Origin: Echinicola salinicaeni
GTDB lineage: Bacteria > Bacteroidota > Bacteroidia > Cytophagales > Cyclobacteriaceae
Length of the DNA stretch: 64,000 nucleotides
Direction: 5' to 3'
Assembly: GCF_014280965.1 (NCBI RefSeq)
Contig: NZ_JACODZ010000001.1
Location: forward strand, 768,191-832,190
Both the position numbers and the translations under genes were made by a program. Under the pieces are notes generated by a model that saw only the letters and a list, made by a program, of their open reading frames with translations, did no database searches and was not told the origin of the DNA. Shown here piece by piece: positions 34,771 through 43,100 of the stretch. Each line of letters starts with the position of its first letter. Within the stretch, counting starts at the first letter, position 1.

Positions 34771-36276
34771 ATGAGTTCATTGTTTCTATCAATCGAAAAT
34801 GCTCATGTAAGGTATTTGGACAGGAATATTTTTCAGGGCCTGAACTTCCAAATGCAGAAAGGGGAGAACTGGGCCATTCTGAGTGCATCAGGTTCGGAAA
34901 AAACTGCATTTTTAGATACCATTCTTGGTAAAACTGTACTTTCAGCGGGTAGGGTAACCAGAGATTTTGCAGTGGATTACCAAAAGGAAATGACTTCACA
35001 GGGTAAGATCAATAGCTTTAGGGATTTGATTGCTGTAGTTTCCCAGAAATATACTTTTACCAATAAGTCAAACCTTCAAAACTTTTATTACCAGCAGCGC
35101 TTCAATTCATCCGAATCTGAAGAGGCTGCTACAGTAATAGAGCATCTGCAGGAAGTGGAGGTGAAGCAGGATGGCCCTTGGACTGTTGAAAAGGTAATGG
35201 AATTACTGGATTTGGATGTTTTAAAGGATAAATCTCTGATCAAGTTGTCCAATGGAGAAAGCAGGAGATTGGCCATTGCAGGGGCGCTTTTACGTAATCC
35301 AAAGCTTTTCCTAATGGACCAACCGATGACCGGTTTGGATGTAGACACCAGAAAACATTTTGGAGAAGTGTTGGAGACCATGGTGAGGTCCGGGATTCAA
35401 ATAATCATGACGACTTCTCCAGAGGAAATTCCCAATGCCATTACAGACGTCGCGATATTGGAGGGAGGTAGAATTGTGCAATTGGAAAAAAGGGAGAACT
35501 TTCACCAAAAGGATCTGGTCAACCATGCCGCCCTTTCACAATTTGATCATAAAAAACTGGATGAATTGATTCAGAATAATCCTGTTAAACAATTTGATAC
35601 GCTGGTCAAGATGAGCCAAGTCCATATTCAATATAATGGCAAGGAGATTTTGGACCAGGTCAACTGGGAGATAAAACAGGGCGAATGTTGGGTGTTGAGA
35701 GGACATAATGGAGCTGGAAAGTCTACCTTGCTTAGTTTGATCAATGGAGAGAACCCTCAGGCTTATGCCAATGACATTGTGCTTTTTGGAAGAAAGCGGG
35801 GAACAGGAGAAACGATTTGGGATATTAAGCGTCCTATTGGTTTTGTGTCACCGGAACTGGCAAGGTATTTCCCTAGAAACCAGACTTGTTTGAAGGTGGT
35901 GCTTTCTGGTTTATTTGATTCCATTGGCTTGTTTAAAAAAGTAAGCGAGGAGCAGGAGCAACTTGCCATGGAGTGGCTGAAGCTATTTAGGATAGAGCAT
36001 GTGGCCCGAATGCTTTTGCACCAGATCCCTTTGGAGAATCAACGTTTTTGTCTTTTGGCCAGGGCTTTGATAAAATCGCCAGCCCTACTGATCCTTGATG
36101 AGGCTGCCCAGGGCATGGATGATGAGCAAAGGATTTTGTTCCGTGAGACAATTGACCATATCGGAAGGCATCGCGATGTTTCGATGATCTATGTAAGCCA
36201 CTATGAAGAAGATATCCCGAAAGTGGTGAAAAGAGAATTGGTGTTGGAAGAAGGGAAAATAGTGAAGACGGTTTGA
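34771..36276 (+). CDS. Soluble twin ABC ATPase, ModF-like, 501 aa
   Basis: Two ABC domains are joined in one chain with no membrane segment. Domain 1 has a Walker A ASGSEKTA (residues 40-46) where the last glycine is Glu, a signature LSNGE (159-163) and Walker B LMDQP with Gln184 in place of catalytic Glu. Domain 2 has a normal Walker A GHNGAGKS (311-318), a degraded signature IPLENQ (419-424) and a normal Walker B ILDEA (Glu444). In the folded pair one site is canonical and the other degenerate. The family includes ModF and PhrA-like proteins of poorly known role. ATG at 34771 is preferred to an in-frame start at 34744, which lies inside dtd. Confidence 0.85.
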   Translation: MSSLFLSIENAHVRYLDRNIFQGLNFQMQKGENWAILSASGSEKTAFLDTILGKTVLSAGRVTRDFAVDYQKEMTSQGKINSFRDLIAVVSQKYTFTNKSNLQNFYYQQRFNSSESEEAATVIEHLQEVEVKQDGPWTVEKVMELLDLDVLKDKSLIKLSNGESRRLAIAGALLRNPKLFLMDQPMTGLDVDTRKHFGEVLETMVRSGIQIIMTTSPEEIPNAITDVAILEGGRIVQLEKRENFHQKDLVNHAALSQFDHKKLDELIQNNPVKQFDTLVKMSQVHIQYNGKEILDQVNWEIKQGECWVLRGHNGAGKSTLLSLINGENPQAYANDIVLFGRKRGTGETIWDIKRPIGFVSPELARYFPRNQTCLKVVLSGLFDSIGLFKKVSEEQEQLAMEWLKLFRIEHVARMLLHQIPLENQRFCLLARALIKSPALLILDEAAQGMDDEQRILFRETIDHIGRHRDVSMIYVSHYEEDIPKVVKRELVLEEGKIVKTV

Positions 36277-36324
36277 TGCTATCATATAAAAAACAAAAAT
36301 TAGAAAAACCGAATAATTAGAAGT

Positions 36325-36651
36325 ATGACCATAGAAGAAGCACAAGAAAAGGTTGATCACTGGATCAAGACGGTTGGGGTAAGGTATTTTAATGAACTGA
36401 CCAATATGACCATTTTGATGGAAGAAGTCGGGGAGTTGGCGCGTATCATGGCCAGGAAATATGGCGAGCAGTCCTTTAAGGAAAGTGACAAGGGCAAGGA
36501 CCTAGGTGATGAGATGGCTGATGTGCTATGGGTATTGATCTGCTTGGCCAACCAAACAGGGGTAGATCTTACCAAGGCCTTGGAGAAAAATTTTGAGAAG
36601 AAAAATATTAGGGATATTGACCGACACAAAAACAACGATAAGCTGAAGTGA
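36325..36651 (+). CDS. MazG-like nucleotide pyrophosphohydrolase, 108 aa
   Basis: The all-helical NTP-PPase site is visible: MEEVGELARIMARKYGE supplies the EExxE pair and GDEMADVLWVLICLAN the DExxD pair, which bind magnesium. Enzymes of this family hydrolyse nucleoside triphosphates to monophosphates and PPi and may clear damaged or signalling nucleotides. At 108 residues it is the single-domain form. It is 48 bases downstream of the twin-ABC gene. Confidence 0.88.
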   Translation: MTIEEAQEKVDHWIKTVGVRYFNELTNMTILMEEVGELARIMARKYGEQSFKESDKGKDLGDEMADVLWVLICLANQTGVDLTKALEKNFEKKNIRDIDRHKNNDKLK

Positions 36652-36677
36652 AAATAGTCTAAAGTATTGAGTCTTGA

Positions 36678-36730
36678 GATAATAGATACTAGATATGAGA
36701 TTTTTTGCCTCATGTCTAGCGTCTAATATC
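36678..36730. repeat. Long imperfect inverted repeat between convergent genes
   Basis: The arm AGATACTAGATATGAG (36684-36699) pairs with CTCATGTCTAGCGTCT (36709-36724) with one mismatch and two G-T pairs, and the stem extends outward as GATA/TATC. The loop is ATTTTTTGC. It lies between the MazG-like gene and the convergent ketoacyl synthase. The word style (TCTAGCGTCTAATATCT) suggests a short dispersed repeat that may also work as a terminator. Confidence 0.5.
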
Positions 36731-36736
36731 TAAAAT

Positions 36737-37897
36737 CTATTTTTCAATTACCGCGCAAATAGCCTGTCCTCCAAACCCCAATGCTGTGATCATAATTTTA
36801 TTGATCGTTTTAGGAGGATCACAGTCATTTTTGACGTAGTCTGGTAATACTGGAAGTTCCTGGTTTTGCAATATGGAGATGGCCATATCCAAATTTGCTG
36901 CTAAGCTAGCTCCCAGTGAGTGACCAATCTTCCATTTATTTGAAATGGTATAAGGGACTTTATCACCAAAGACGGTTTGGTAAGCATTTTTTTCAGCAAT
37001 ATCTCCCAGCTTGGTGCCAGGAAAGTGTCCGATTATTAAATCAATATCTGGAACGGATTCAGCATTAAAGGCCCTTTTTGCTGCAGTAACTATACATTTA
37101 CCTTCAGAGGATAATTCGGTGGAATGGTGGATCTTTTCTACAGCTGAACCGACTCCATTCAGGTATGCCAAAACATTATAGTTGGTGTTCTTTAGTTCGA
37201 AGGTATAAGCTCCTTCACCCAGTACCATGGTATTTTGTTCCTTTTCAAAATCCATGGATCTGCAAGGGTAGCTTTCGTTCGCACCATTAGCATAGATTCT
37301 AATTGCCTTCATCTGATCTATGGTCAATTGACCAGTGGGGCATTCCACAGCTGATGCAATAAAGCTATCTGTCATACCACTATTCAGCCAAGCAAATGCA
37401 TTTTGTAACGTGAGTCCAAAGCTGCTACAAGTGGAGGATTGAAAGAAAAGTGGCTTGTCTGATTTATGCAATAGGCTAGGCCAACTACTGGCAAAACCCA
37501 GGGTAGAATGCGGAGATGTCCAAACCGGCAGGTTTGGGTTTTCTTGCTGCATTCTGGATAGGAAATCAATACTTCCTCTTGAAGTGGCCGCATTGATCAT
37601 TTGACCTTCCGAAGGCTGTAAATCCATTTTGTGGATCAGATAAGAAAGCAATTTGGCTTCCTCCGGAAAACGTTCTGGTTTATGGCCTAGGCCTTGGATA
37701 TATCCGTTTATTTCATTCCATAAGCTAGTAGAAACACTTGCTTTCCAATTTCCGTTGGTGTTTAGGTCAAAATAATGCTCCTTTGTACTGTATCTCCGCC
37801 CTTCTTGGGATTCATATAGCCCCAAAGGATTTATTCCCATGGCTTTGGTAATGCCAATTCTATTCTTCTCCGATCTTATCTTTTCACTATTATTCAT
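36737..37897 (-). CDS. Beta-ketoacyl synthase-like protein in the biotin operon, 386 aa
   Basis: The thiolase-fold condensing enzyme pattern is clear: active-site cysteine in STCSSFGLTLQ (Cys157), a histidine in IIGHFPGTKLGD (His291) and KWKIGHSLGAS (His326). The first histidine motif departs from the HGTGT of FabF, and the first 60 residues lack the usual start, so it is a divergent FabF relative. It overlaps the bioD start-proximal operon: bioF, bioD and this gene are linked, with an 8-base overlap at bioD. By context it may build or trim the pimeloyl chain that feeds BioF, a task done by BioZ in some Alphaproteobacteria. This is inference. ATG start. Confidence 0.78.
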   Translation of the reverse strand: MNNSEKIRSEKNRIGITKAMGINPLGLYESQEGRRYSTKEHYFDLNTNGNWKASVSTSLWNEINGYIQGLGHKPERFPEEAKLLSYLIHKMDLQPSEGQMINAATSRGSIDFLSRMQQENPNLPVWTSPHSTLGFASSWPSLLHKSDKPLFFQSSTCSSFGLTLQNAFAWLNSGMTDSFIASAVECPTGQLTIDQMKAIRIYANGANESYPCRSMDFEKEQNTMVLGEGAYTFELKNTNYNVLAYLNGVGSAVEKIHHSTELSSEGKCIVTAAKRAFNAESVPDIDLIIGHFPGTKLGDIAEKNAYQTVFGDKVPYTISNKWKIGHSLGASLAANLDMAISILQNQELPVLPDYVKNDCDPPKTINKIMITALGFGGQAICAVIEK

Positions 37898-38495
37898 CTC
37901 TCCCTATTTGTTTAAGATGTGGCAATTCATTTTTTTCCATATCCCATTCATCCATTCTGTATTGCGCTACAGGTGAGAAGCGTTTCAAAATAGCACTTTC
38001 CGAAGAAGCGTTTTCTTCACCGTTCCAGATAATGGTGAAATTCTTTATCCCCGCATAGGCCAAAGCCTGAAGCGTTAGTAAACTGTGGTTAATACTGCCT
38101 AAATAATGCCTGATGACAATTACTGGATGTAGTTTGGATGTTAAGAGAAAGTCCAGATAGGTTTGGTTATCATTGAAAGGTACCATTAGGCCTCCAGCTC
38201 CTTCTACACATAATTTTTCGGAATCCTTTGGAATAAGTGATTCTGGTAGGGAAATTTCAATATCCTCCAGCTTTGCAGCCAAGTGAGGGGATTGGGGTGT
38301 TTTTAACCTGTAAGCCTCCTGATGAATATAGGTCTCTGGGGACTTTTTAGAAATAAAAATGGTGTCAGATTGGTCCAGATCACCACATTGCACAGGCTTC
38401 CAGTATGCATGACCAAATGTTTTGCAAAGGGCTGCTGAACAAACAGTTTTGCCTATTCCTGTTCCTATTCCCGTAACAAATACCTTATTATCCAT
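37890..38495 (-). CDS. bioD: Dethiobiotin synthetase, 201 aa
   Basis: BioD closes the ureido ring of dethiobiotin from DAPA, CO2 and ATP. The P-loop variant GIGTGIGKTVCSAAL at the N-terminus is typical, with KPVQCGD following at about residue 35 and CVEGAGGLMVPFND as the second family block. The start is 1 base after the bioF stop and the 3' end overlaps the ketoacyl synthase by 8 bases. bioA, bioB and bioC are not in the window. Confidence 0.92.
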   Translation of the reverse strand: MDNKVFVTGIGTGIGKTVCSAALCKTFGHAYWKPVQCGDLDQSDTIFISKKSPETYIHQEAYRLKTPQSPHLAAKLEDIEISLPESLIPKDSEKLCVEGAGGLMVPFNDNQTYLDFLLTSKLHPVIVIRHYLGSINHSLLTLQALAYAGIKNFTIIWNGEENASSESAILKRFSPVAQYRMDEWDMEKNELPHLKQIGRDE

Positions 38496-38496
38496 A

Positions 38497-39618
38497 TTAT
38501 TTTTCCAACAAGTTGATCAGCTCTTGTATTTCTTTTTTAGTGTTAAATGCGTGTAATACGATTCGTATTCTTTCTTCACCTGGTTTTACAGTAGGGGAAA
38601 GAATAGCGTAGCAATTAAATCCAGACCCTTGAAGTAATTCTACTTTGTCCTTTAGTCTTGGAATATCAGCACATTGCCAATATTGTATTGGGCTTGGGTT
38701 TTGGGAAAAGTTATTAGGCAGGTCCTTTACAAAGTTTAAATAGCTCTGGATGGCCTTATCAAGCTCTTCAAAATTACTTTTCTTTTTAAATAGGTCTAAT
38801 GTACTCCTAATGCTGTTCACCTGATCGATAGATGGTGCTGTGGTATAAATAAAGGCCCTGCTAAAATTAACCAGAAAATCCCTAAGCATACCTGAACCCA
38901 ATACCATTGCTCCATGTCCTCCTGCTGCTTTGCCAAAAGTGATTACTCTGGCAAAAAGGTTGGGGTGATCGTGAAATTCAGTCGAAATCCCTTTATTGTC
39001 CAGTCCTAAGGTGCCCAAGGAATGTGCTTCATCTATGATCAAAGCAGCTTGGTGTTTTTGGCAAAGATTTAACATCCCTTGGATATCTGGGGTATCCCCA
39101 TGCATGGAAAATAACCCTTCTGTGAGGACAAAAATTCTTTTGCCTTTTTCTGCCTGCGACTTGAGCTTTCTTTCCAGGTCTGGCAGATCATTATGTTTGA
39201 AGGCTATTTTCTGCCCAAAGCCCAGACGCATTCCCTCTTTAATACTTGCGTGGACATGCTCATCAAAAACAAAACAGCTTTCCTTGTCTCCCAATGCAGA
39301 AAGTAGACCTACATTGGCCATATAGCCTGAATTGTAAAGCAAGGCTGATGGACTGTCCATAAAATCAGCGAAATCCTGCTCCAAAAGTTCTATTTCAGGA
39401 TGATTTCCACTGATTAGCCTAGAGCCAGTTGCTCCTACCCATTGTGGAGAGGAATTGTTAGAAATTGACTGGCTGAGCAGACCTTTGGTGGAGTAACCAA
39501 GGTAATCGTTGGAAAAGAAATCCACTTTATCAGGGGATGTTTTTTTAAGCGTCCTCAATTTATTGGAAGAGGCCGCTTGCTCCAATTTGGATTGGATAAA
39601 TTGGTGGTGCTTTTCCAT
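38497..39618 (-). CDS. bioF: 8-amino-7-oxononanoate synthase, 373 aa
   Basis: BioF joins pimeloyl-ACP or -CoA with alanine, using PLP. The family is clear from SNDYLGYSTKG, the GATGSRLISGNHPEIELLE block, FDEHVHASIKEG, IIDEAHSLGTLG and the PLP lysine in TFGKAAGGHGAMVLG. The family also holds serine palmitoyltransferase and sulfonolipid enzymes, but the bioD partner argues for biotin. I start at the ATG at 39618; a TTG at 39627 is an alternative. The region upstream carries a repeat-flanked GxxExxY relic, so its promoter may lie in or near that element. Confidence 0.92.
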   Translation of the reverse strand: MEKHHQFIQSKLEQAASSNKLRTLKKTSPDKVDFFSNDYLGYSTKGLLSQSISNNSSPQWVGATGSRLISGNHPEIELLEQDFADFMDSPSALLYNSGYMANVGLLSALGDKESCFVFDEHVHASIKEGMRLGFGQKIAFKHNDLPDLERKLKSQAEKGKRIFVLTEGLFSMHGDTPDIQGMLNLCQKHQAALIIDEAHSLGTLGLDNKGISTEFHDHPNLFARVITFGKAAGGHGAMVLGSGMLRDFLVNFSRAFIYTTAPSIDQVNSIRSTLDLFKKKSNFEELDKAIQSYLNFVKDLPNNFSQNPSPIQYWQCADIPRLKDKVELLQGSGFNCYAILSPTVKPGEERIRIVLHAFNTKKEIQELINLLEK

Positions 39619-39658
39619 GGAGTACAAAGGTAATTCCTATTGGCCGAATTGCAAAGGA

Positions 39659-39688
39659 TAAACCACAAAGGACAAGGAGAACAAAGGG
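39659..39688 (+). repeat. Outer left repeat of the GxxExxY element
   Basis: TAAACCACAAAGGACAAGG and following bases resemble the neighbouring copy at 39692 in direct orientation. The core ACCACAAAGGAC is identical to the inverted copy at the right end (40203-40214 on the minus strand). Confidence 0.55.
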
Positions 39689-39691
39689 TAT

Positions 39692-39723
39692 TAACCGCGG
39701 AGGACTCAGAGAGCGCAGAGAAG
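39692..39723 (+). repeat. Inner left repeat of the GxxExxY element
   Basis: TAACCGCGGAGGACTCAGAG is followed by AGCGCAGAGAAG. The core AGGACTCAGAG is an exact match to the inverted right-end copy. Confidence 0.6.
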
Positions 39724-39799
39724 AAGGTTTTAATTGTTAAGTATTCTTTTTAGTTTGTAAGGGCTTTGTTTTATATGATTAGACTTCGCTTTTTTAATT

Positions 39800-40172
39800 A
39801 TGAATGAAAATGAGATTTCTGGAAAAATTATTGGATGTGCAATAGAGGTACATAAGGTTTTAGGTCCAGGTTTCCTGGAAAGTGTCTATCAAGAATGTTT
39901 GCACTATAAATTGAAGAAAGATGGGCTAAGGGTGTTAAAAGAAGTTCCAATGCCCGTGTTTTTCGAAGATGCTAAGATTGATTGTGGCTTTAGATTTATT
40001 AGTGGAAGATAAGATTGTTATTGAATTAAAGAGTGTGAAAGAACTTTCTGATGTCCATCTTGCACAAATACAAACTTATCTTAAGCTTGGGGATTTTAAA
40101 TTAGGTCTATTGATTAATTTTAATGTTTTACTTTTAAAAAATGGAATAAAGAGAGTTATAAATGATCAATAA
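39800..40172 (+). pseudogene. GxxExxY protein, broken by a frameshift
   Basis: GxxExxY proteins are short PD-(D/E)XK-like proteins, thought to be nucleases. The first part (39800-40012) has the family name motif GPGFLESVYQ, after EVHKVL. The second half, in another frame from 39969, continues with LDLLVEDKIVIELKSVKELSDVHLAQIQTY and ends KNGIKRVINDQ. Joined they would make a typical product of about 124 residues. The switch is needed near 39990, around GATTGTGGCTTTAGATTT; no classical slippery heptamer sits there, so it looks like a real frameshift or a sequence error. Confidence 0.75.
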
Positions 40173-40180
40173 AGTCAAAT

Positions 40181-40213
40181 AGTTTCTTTGTGCCCTCTGA
40201 GTCCTTTGTGGTA
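40181..40213 (-). repeat. Right inverted repeat of the GxxExxY element
   Basis: Read on the minus strand it is TTACCACAAAGGACTCAGAG followed by GGCACAAAGAAA, an inverted match to both left copies. It starts 10 bases after the comB stop. Confidence 0.6.
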
Positions 40214-40223
40214 AAACAGGTTG

Positions 40224-40949
40224 CTACCCAACTTTATTAAGTGCTACTTTTACTAATTCTTTACCTTCGAGTTTTCCTATGAAGTTGTATTTGTCCAAAG
40301 TAAGGCAGAAGTCTATATCGGCTTCGATATTATGGTTTTGAAGCCTTTTGGCATGGGAAGCCTGGCTTAAAAAGCCCTTGAGGTTCTCTTTGTTACTTTC
40401 GTAGAGTGCCTTCATAGCAATGGCACCATCACATTCAAAATGGAATTTATTTGCCAATACGCTAATCAAGGCACCAGCATAAAGAGAATCTTCTAAGTTA
40501 AACATGCCTTTCCAACCTGCGCAATGTATCAATATATCCTTTCCCTTATTGGCCAGATAGTCAGCAGTGGCTTGCAAATTTAGAAAGGCTCCTATCAAGA
40601 CTTCAGCTGAATCCTTTTTGGATTTTTCAATAGTCAGCGTACCATTTGTGGTAGTCACTGCAATTTTTTCTCCGGCAAAGGCATTGTTTAAATAACTTAG
40701 AGGTGAGTTTCCCAATTGAAAGCCTTCAGCTGTTTTTCCGTTTCTTTCCCCGGCAATGATATAACCTTGGTCTTTCATGGACCTACATGTTTCTAATCCT
40801 GCTACAGGAGTGATGGAAGCTACATTATTGGCCAGTCCAGTAATCATCGTGGAGGTGGCGCGGAATATGTCCACTACGACTACGATTTTATCTGTCAAAT
40901 CATAAAGATGAATCAGTTCTGGGCTAAGGCAAACTTCAATTTTACTCAT
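40224..40949 (-). CDS. comB: 2-phosphosulfolactate phosphatase, 241 aa
   Basis: ComB dephosphorylates 2-phosphosulfolactate to sulfolactate, first known from coenzyme M synthesis in methanogens. The family pattern is seen in DKIVVVVDIFRATSTMITGL, AGERNGKTAEGFQLGNSPLSY, KIAVTTTNGTLTIEKSK, IHCAGWKGMFNLEDSLYAGAL. I start at the ATG at 40949; a TTG at 40979 is less likely. In bacteria the product may feed sulfolactate or sulfonate metabolism; Bacteroidota also make sulfonolipids, but a link is speculation. No phosphosulfolactate synthase is adjacent. gcvT and comB are separated by a terminator. Confidence 0.87.
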   Translation of the reverse strand: MSKIEVCLSPELIHLYDLTDKIVVVVDIFRATSTMITGLANNVASITPVAGLETCRSMKDQGYIIAGERNGKTAEGFQLGNSPLSYLNNAFAGEKIAVTTTNGTLTIEKSKKDSAEVLIGAFLNLQATADYLANKGKDILIHCAGWKGMFNLEDSLYAGALISVLANKFHFECDGAIAMKALYESNKENLKGFLSQASHAKRLQNHNIEADIDFCLTLDKYNFIGKLEGKELVKVALNKVG

Positions 40950-40952
40950 GGG

Positions 40953-40986
40953 AAAGAAACAGGCTCCTGAGCAGTTCAAGAGCCTG
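40953..40986 (-). terminator. Intrinsic terminator after gcvT
   Basis: On the minus strand CAGGCTC and GAGCCTG pair around a 13-base loop, followed by TTTCTTT. It lies between gcvT and comB. Confidence 0.65.
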
Positions 40987-41006
40987 ATTTATTTTAAATT
41001 AAAATA

Positions 41007-42101
41007 TTATTTTTTTAGCAATGGTAATTTTTCAACCACTGCAGATAAGTTTTTATTTCTAACGCTTACAGCTATTTCCGTTCCTGGTTTAGCATAAGCA
41101 ATATCTACATAACCAAGTCCGATTCCAATACCCATGCTTGGTGACATGGTCCCAGAAGTTACTTCGCCAATTTGTGCTCCGGACTCATTGACAATTGGAT
41201 AATGAGCTCTTGGGATACCCTTATCCTTGAATTTAAACCCTACTAGCTTTTTACCAACACCTTCTTCTTTTTGTTTCTTCAGGTTGTCACTATTGATGAA
41301 ATCTTTAGTGAATTTGGTGATCCATCCTAACCCTGCTTCAAGAGGAGAGGTTGTGTCATCGATATCATTACCATATAAGCAGTACCCCATTTCTAATCTT
41401 AGTGTATCACGAGCCCCTAGTCCGATTGGTTGAATATCAAATTCAGCTCCAGCTTCAAAGATGGCATCCCAGACTTTTTCGGCATCCTCATTTTTTACAT
41501 AGATCTCAAAACCTCCTGCACCGGTATAGCCAGTACCAGAGATGATCACGTCCTGAACGCCTGCGAGTTCTCCAACAGCAAAATGATAGAATTTGATGTC
41601 ATTTAAATTGACTGGTGTAATCTTTTGTAGGGCAGCGGCAGCTTTTGGCCCCTGAACAGCAAAAAGAGACATTTCATCAGAAATATCTTCCAATTCTGCT
41701 TCCATTTCATTGTGTTGGTTAACCCAATTCCAATCTTTTTCAATATTGGAGGCATTTACCACCAAAAGATATTTTTCCTCAGCCATTTTGTAGACAATTA
41801 GGTCATCTACAATACCTCCTTTATCATTTGGAAAACAAGAATATTGTGCTTGTCCGATTACTAATTTAGCAGCATCATTTGAGGTTACTTTTTGGATCAG
41901 TTCCAAGGCATGTGGTCCGGTAACCATAAATTCTCCCATATGGGAAACATCAAAAACACCAACACCGTTTCTTACCGTATTGTGTTCTTGCTTGTCTGAG
42001 GTGTACCTTACAGGCATATTATATCCTGCAAAGGGAACCATCTTTCCGCCTAGTTCAATGTGCTTATCGTTAAGAGCAACTTTTTTGATTGTGTTTTCCA
42101 T
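41007..42101 (-). CDS. gcvT: Glycine cleavage system aminomethyltransferase (T protein), 364 aa
   Basis: GcvT moves the aminomethyl methylene of glycine from H protein to tetrahydrofolate. Hallmarks are [13 protein letters not shown] near the N-terminus, [40 protein letters not shown] and [20 protein letters not shown]; the C-terminal barrel ends in [22 protein letters not shown]. The start is ATG at 42101; an upstream frame to 42167 adds unrelated residues. The other gcv genes are not nearby. Confidence 0.95.
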   Translation of the reverse strand: MENTIKKVALNDKHIELGGKMVPFAGYNMPVRYTSDKQEHNTVRNGVGVFDVSHMGEFMVTGPHALELIQKVTSNDAAKLVIGQAQYSCFPNDKGGIVDDLIVYKMAEEKYLLVVNASNIEKDWNWVNQHNEMEAELEDISDEMSLFAVQGPKAAAALQKITPVNLNDIKFYHFAVGELAGVQDVIISGTGYTGAGGFEIYVKNEDAEKVWDAIFEAGAEFDIQPIGLGARDTLRLEMGYCLYGNDIDDTTSPLEAGLGWITKFTKDFINSDNLKKQKEEGVGKKLVGFKFKDKGIPRAHYPIVNESGAQIGEVTSGTMSPSMGIGIGLGYVDIAYAKPGTEIAVSVRNKNLSAVVEKLPLLKK

Positions 42102-42173
42102 ATATACTTGGGTCTTAATTCGGTTTCGGCAAAGGTAATAAATGAGCCATAAAAAACGAGTAGACAAACAAAA

Positions 42174-42199
42174 AAGACCGACTGAATTGGTCGGTCTTT
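42174..42199 (-). terminator. Intrinsic terminator after the A-type carrier
   Basis: On the minus strand AAAGACCGAC and GTCGGTCTTT form the stem, followed by a T run. It stands between the iscA-like gene and gcvT. Confidence 0.8.
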
Positions 42200-42226
42200 A
42201 AGATTTCTTCAATATTTCGTCAAGTT

Positions 42227-42553
42227 TTAGATGGAAAAGCTTTCTCCGCAACCACAGGTTCTGGAAGCGTTCGGGTTGACAAATTGGAAACCTTTACCAT
42301 TGAGGCCATCGGTAAATTCCAAAGTAGTACCGGCCAGATAAAGCAAGCTTTTCTTATCTACGATGATCTTAACTCCTTTGTCTTCAAAAACTTGGTCGCT
42401 ATCTGAAATATTCTCATCAAAGCCTAAATCATACATCAGGCCAGAACAGCCACCACCTTTTACAGAAACACGAATGTTTTCATTGTCCTTTCTGCCCTCC
42501 TCCTGCTTTAATTTTTGAATCTGCTGCTTAGCGTTGTCTGAAACTATGATCAT
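42227..42553 (-). CDS. A-type iron-sulfur cluster carrier (IscA/ErpA), 108 aa
   Basis: The complete set of three cluster ligands is present: Cys36 in GGGCSGLMYDLGFD and Cys100/Cys102 in the C-terminal TCGCGESF. It carries clusters to apoproteins downstream of SUF or ISC scaffolds. The gene is a single unit, followed by its own terminator, divergent from mce. It is the normal counterpart to the cysteine-poor paralogue at 30289-30609. ATG start. Confidence 0.93.
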   Translation of the reverse strand: MIIVSDNAKQQIQKLKQEEGRKDNENIRVSVKGGGCSGLMYDLGFDENISDSDQVFEDKGVKIIVDKKSLLYLAGTTLEFTDGLNGKGFQFVNPNASRTCGCGESFSI

Positions 42554-42648
42554 ATTTTCTGTCTATTAATGTTCTAATGTTTTTCGGATAAGCATTAAAC
42601 ATGCTTACCTTAGAAATAATTCCTCATACAAATATACAAAATTAGCGC

Positions 42649-43062
42649 ATGAGAAAAATCGAGCACCTGGGAATAGCAGTAAAAGACCTGAAAAAATCTA
42701 AGGAATTGTTTGAAAAACTTCTGGGAAAGAAAGCTTATAAGGAAGAATCAGTGGAGAGTGAGGGGGTGAGCACTTCTTTTTTTAAAGTTGGAGAAACTAA
42801 AATAGAGTTGCTTCAGGCCAATAATTCTGAAAGTGCCATTTCAAAATTTATTGATAAAAGATCGGAAGGGGTGCATCATATTGCATTTGAGGTAGATGAT
42901 ATTTATAAGGAAATTAAGCGATTAAAGGAAGAAGGCTTCGAAGTACTTAATGAAGAGCCAAAAAGAGGTGCGGATCATAAATTAGTTGTATTTTTGCATC
43001 CGCGTTCCACCAATGGAGTTTTGGTAGAACTGTGTCAGGATGAAAATCCACTTTCAAAATAA
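42649..43062 (+). CDS. mce: Methylmalonyl-CoA epimerase, 137 aa
   Basis: Mce interconverts (R)- and (S)-methylmalonyl-CoA for the propionate-succinate route. The vicinal-oxygen-chelate fold is visible: IEHLGIAVKDLKKSKELFEKLLG with the first metal histidine, KIELLQAN, a HHIAFEVDDI histidine pair and LVELCQ with the final glutamate. Length is typical. It lies 38 bases upstream of thiL. Confidence 0.94.
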   Translation: MRKIEHLGIAVKDLKKSKELFEKLLGKKAYKEESVESEGVSTSFFKVGETKIELLQANNSESAISKFIDKRSEGVHHIAFEVDDIYKEIKRLKEEGFEVLNEEPKRGADHKLVVFLHPRSTNGVLVELCQDENPLSK

Positions 43063-43100
43063 AATTCTGTAATATATTCAGAAGCAATTAGAAGGAAATT

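Larger units (their letters stand above)
39659..40213 (+). mobile_element. Small repeat-flanked unit carrying a broken GxxExxY gene
   Basis: About 555 bases lie between bioF and comB, bounded on the left by two direct copies and on the right by one inverted copy of a GGACTCAGAG-type sequence. The only cargo is a frameshifted GxxExxY gene. Such flanking repeats with this gene type recur in diverse bacteria and suggest a non-autonomous transposable unit; no transposase is present. Mobility is inference. Confidence 0.45.

Noticed and set aside
39800..40172. Programmed -1 frameshift in the GxxExxY gene
   Set aside because: No slippery heptamer of the X XXY YYZ type is present at the junction and there is no strong structure after it; a plain mutation is simpler.
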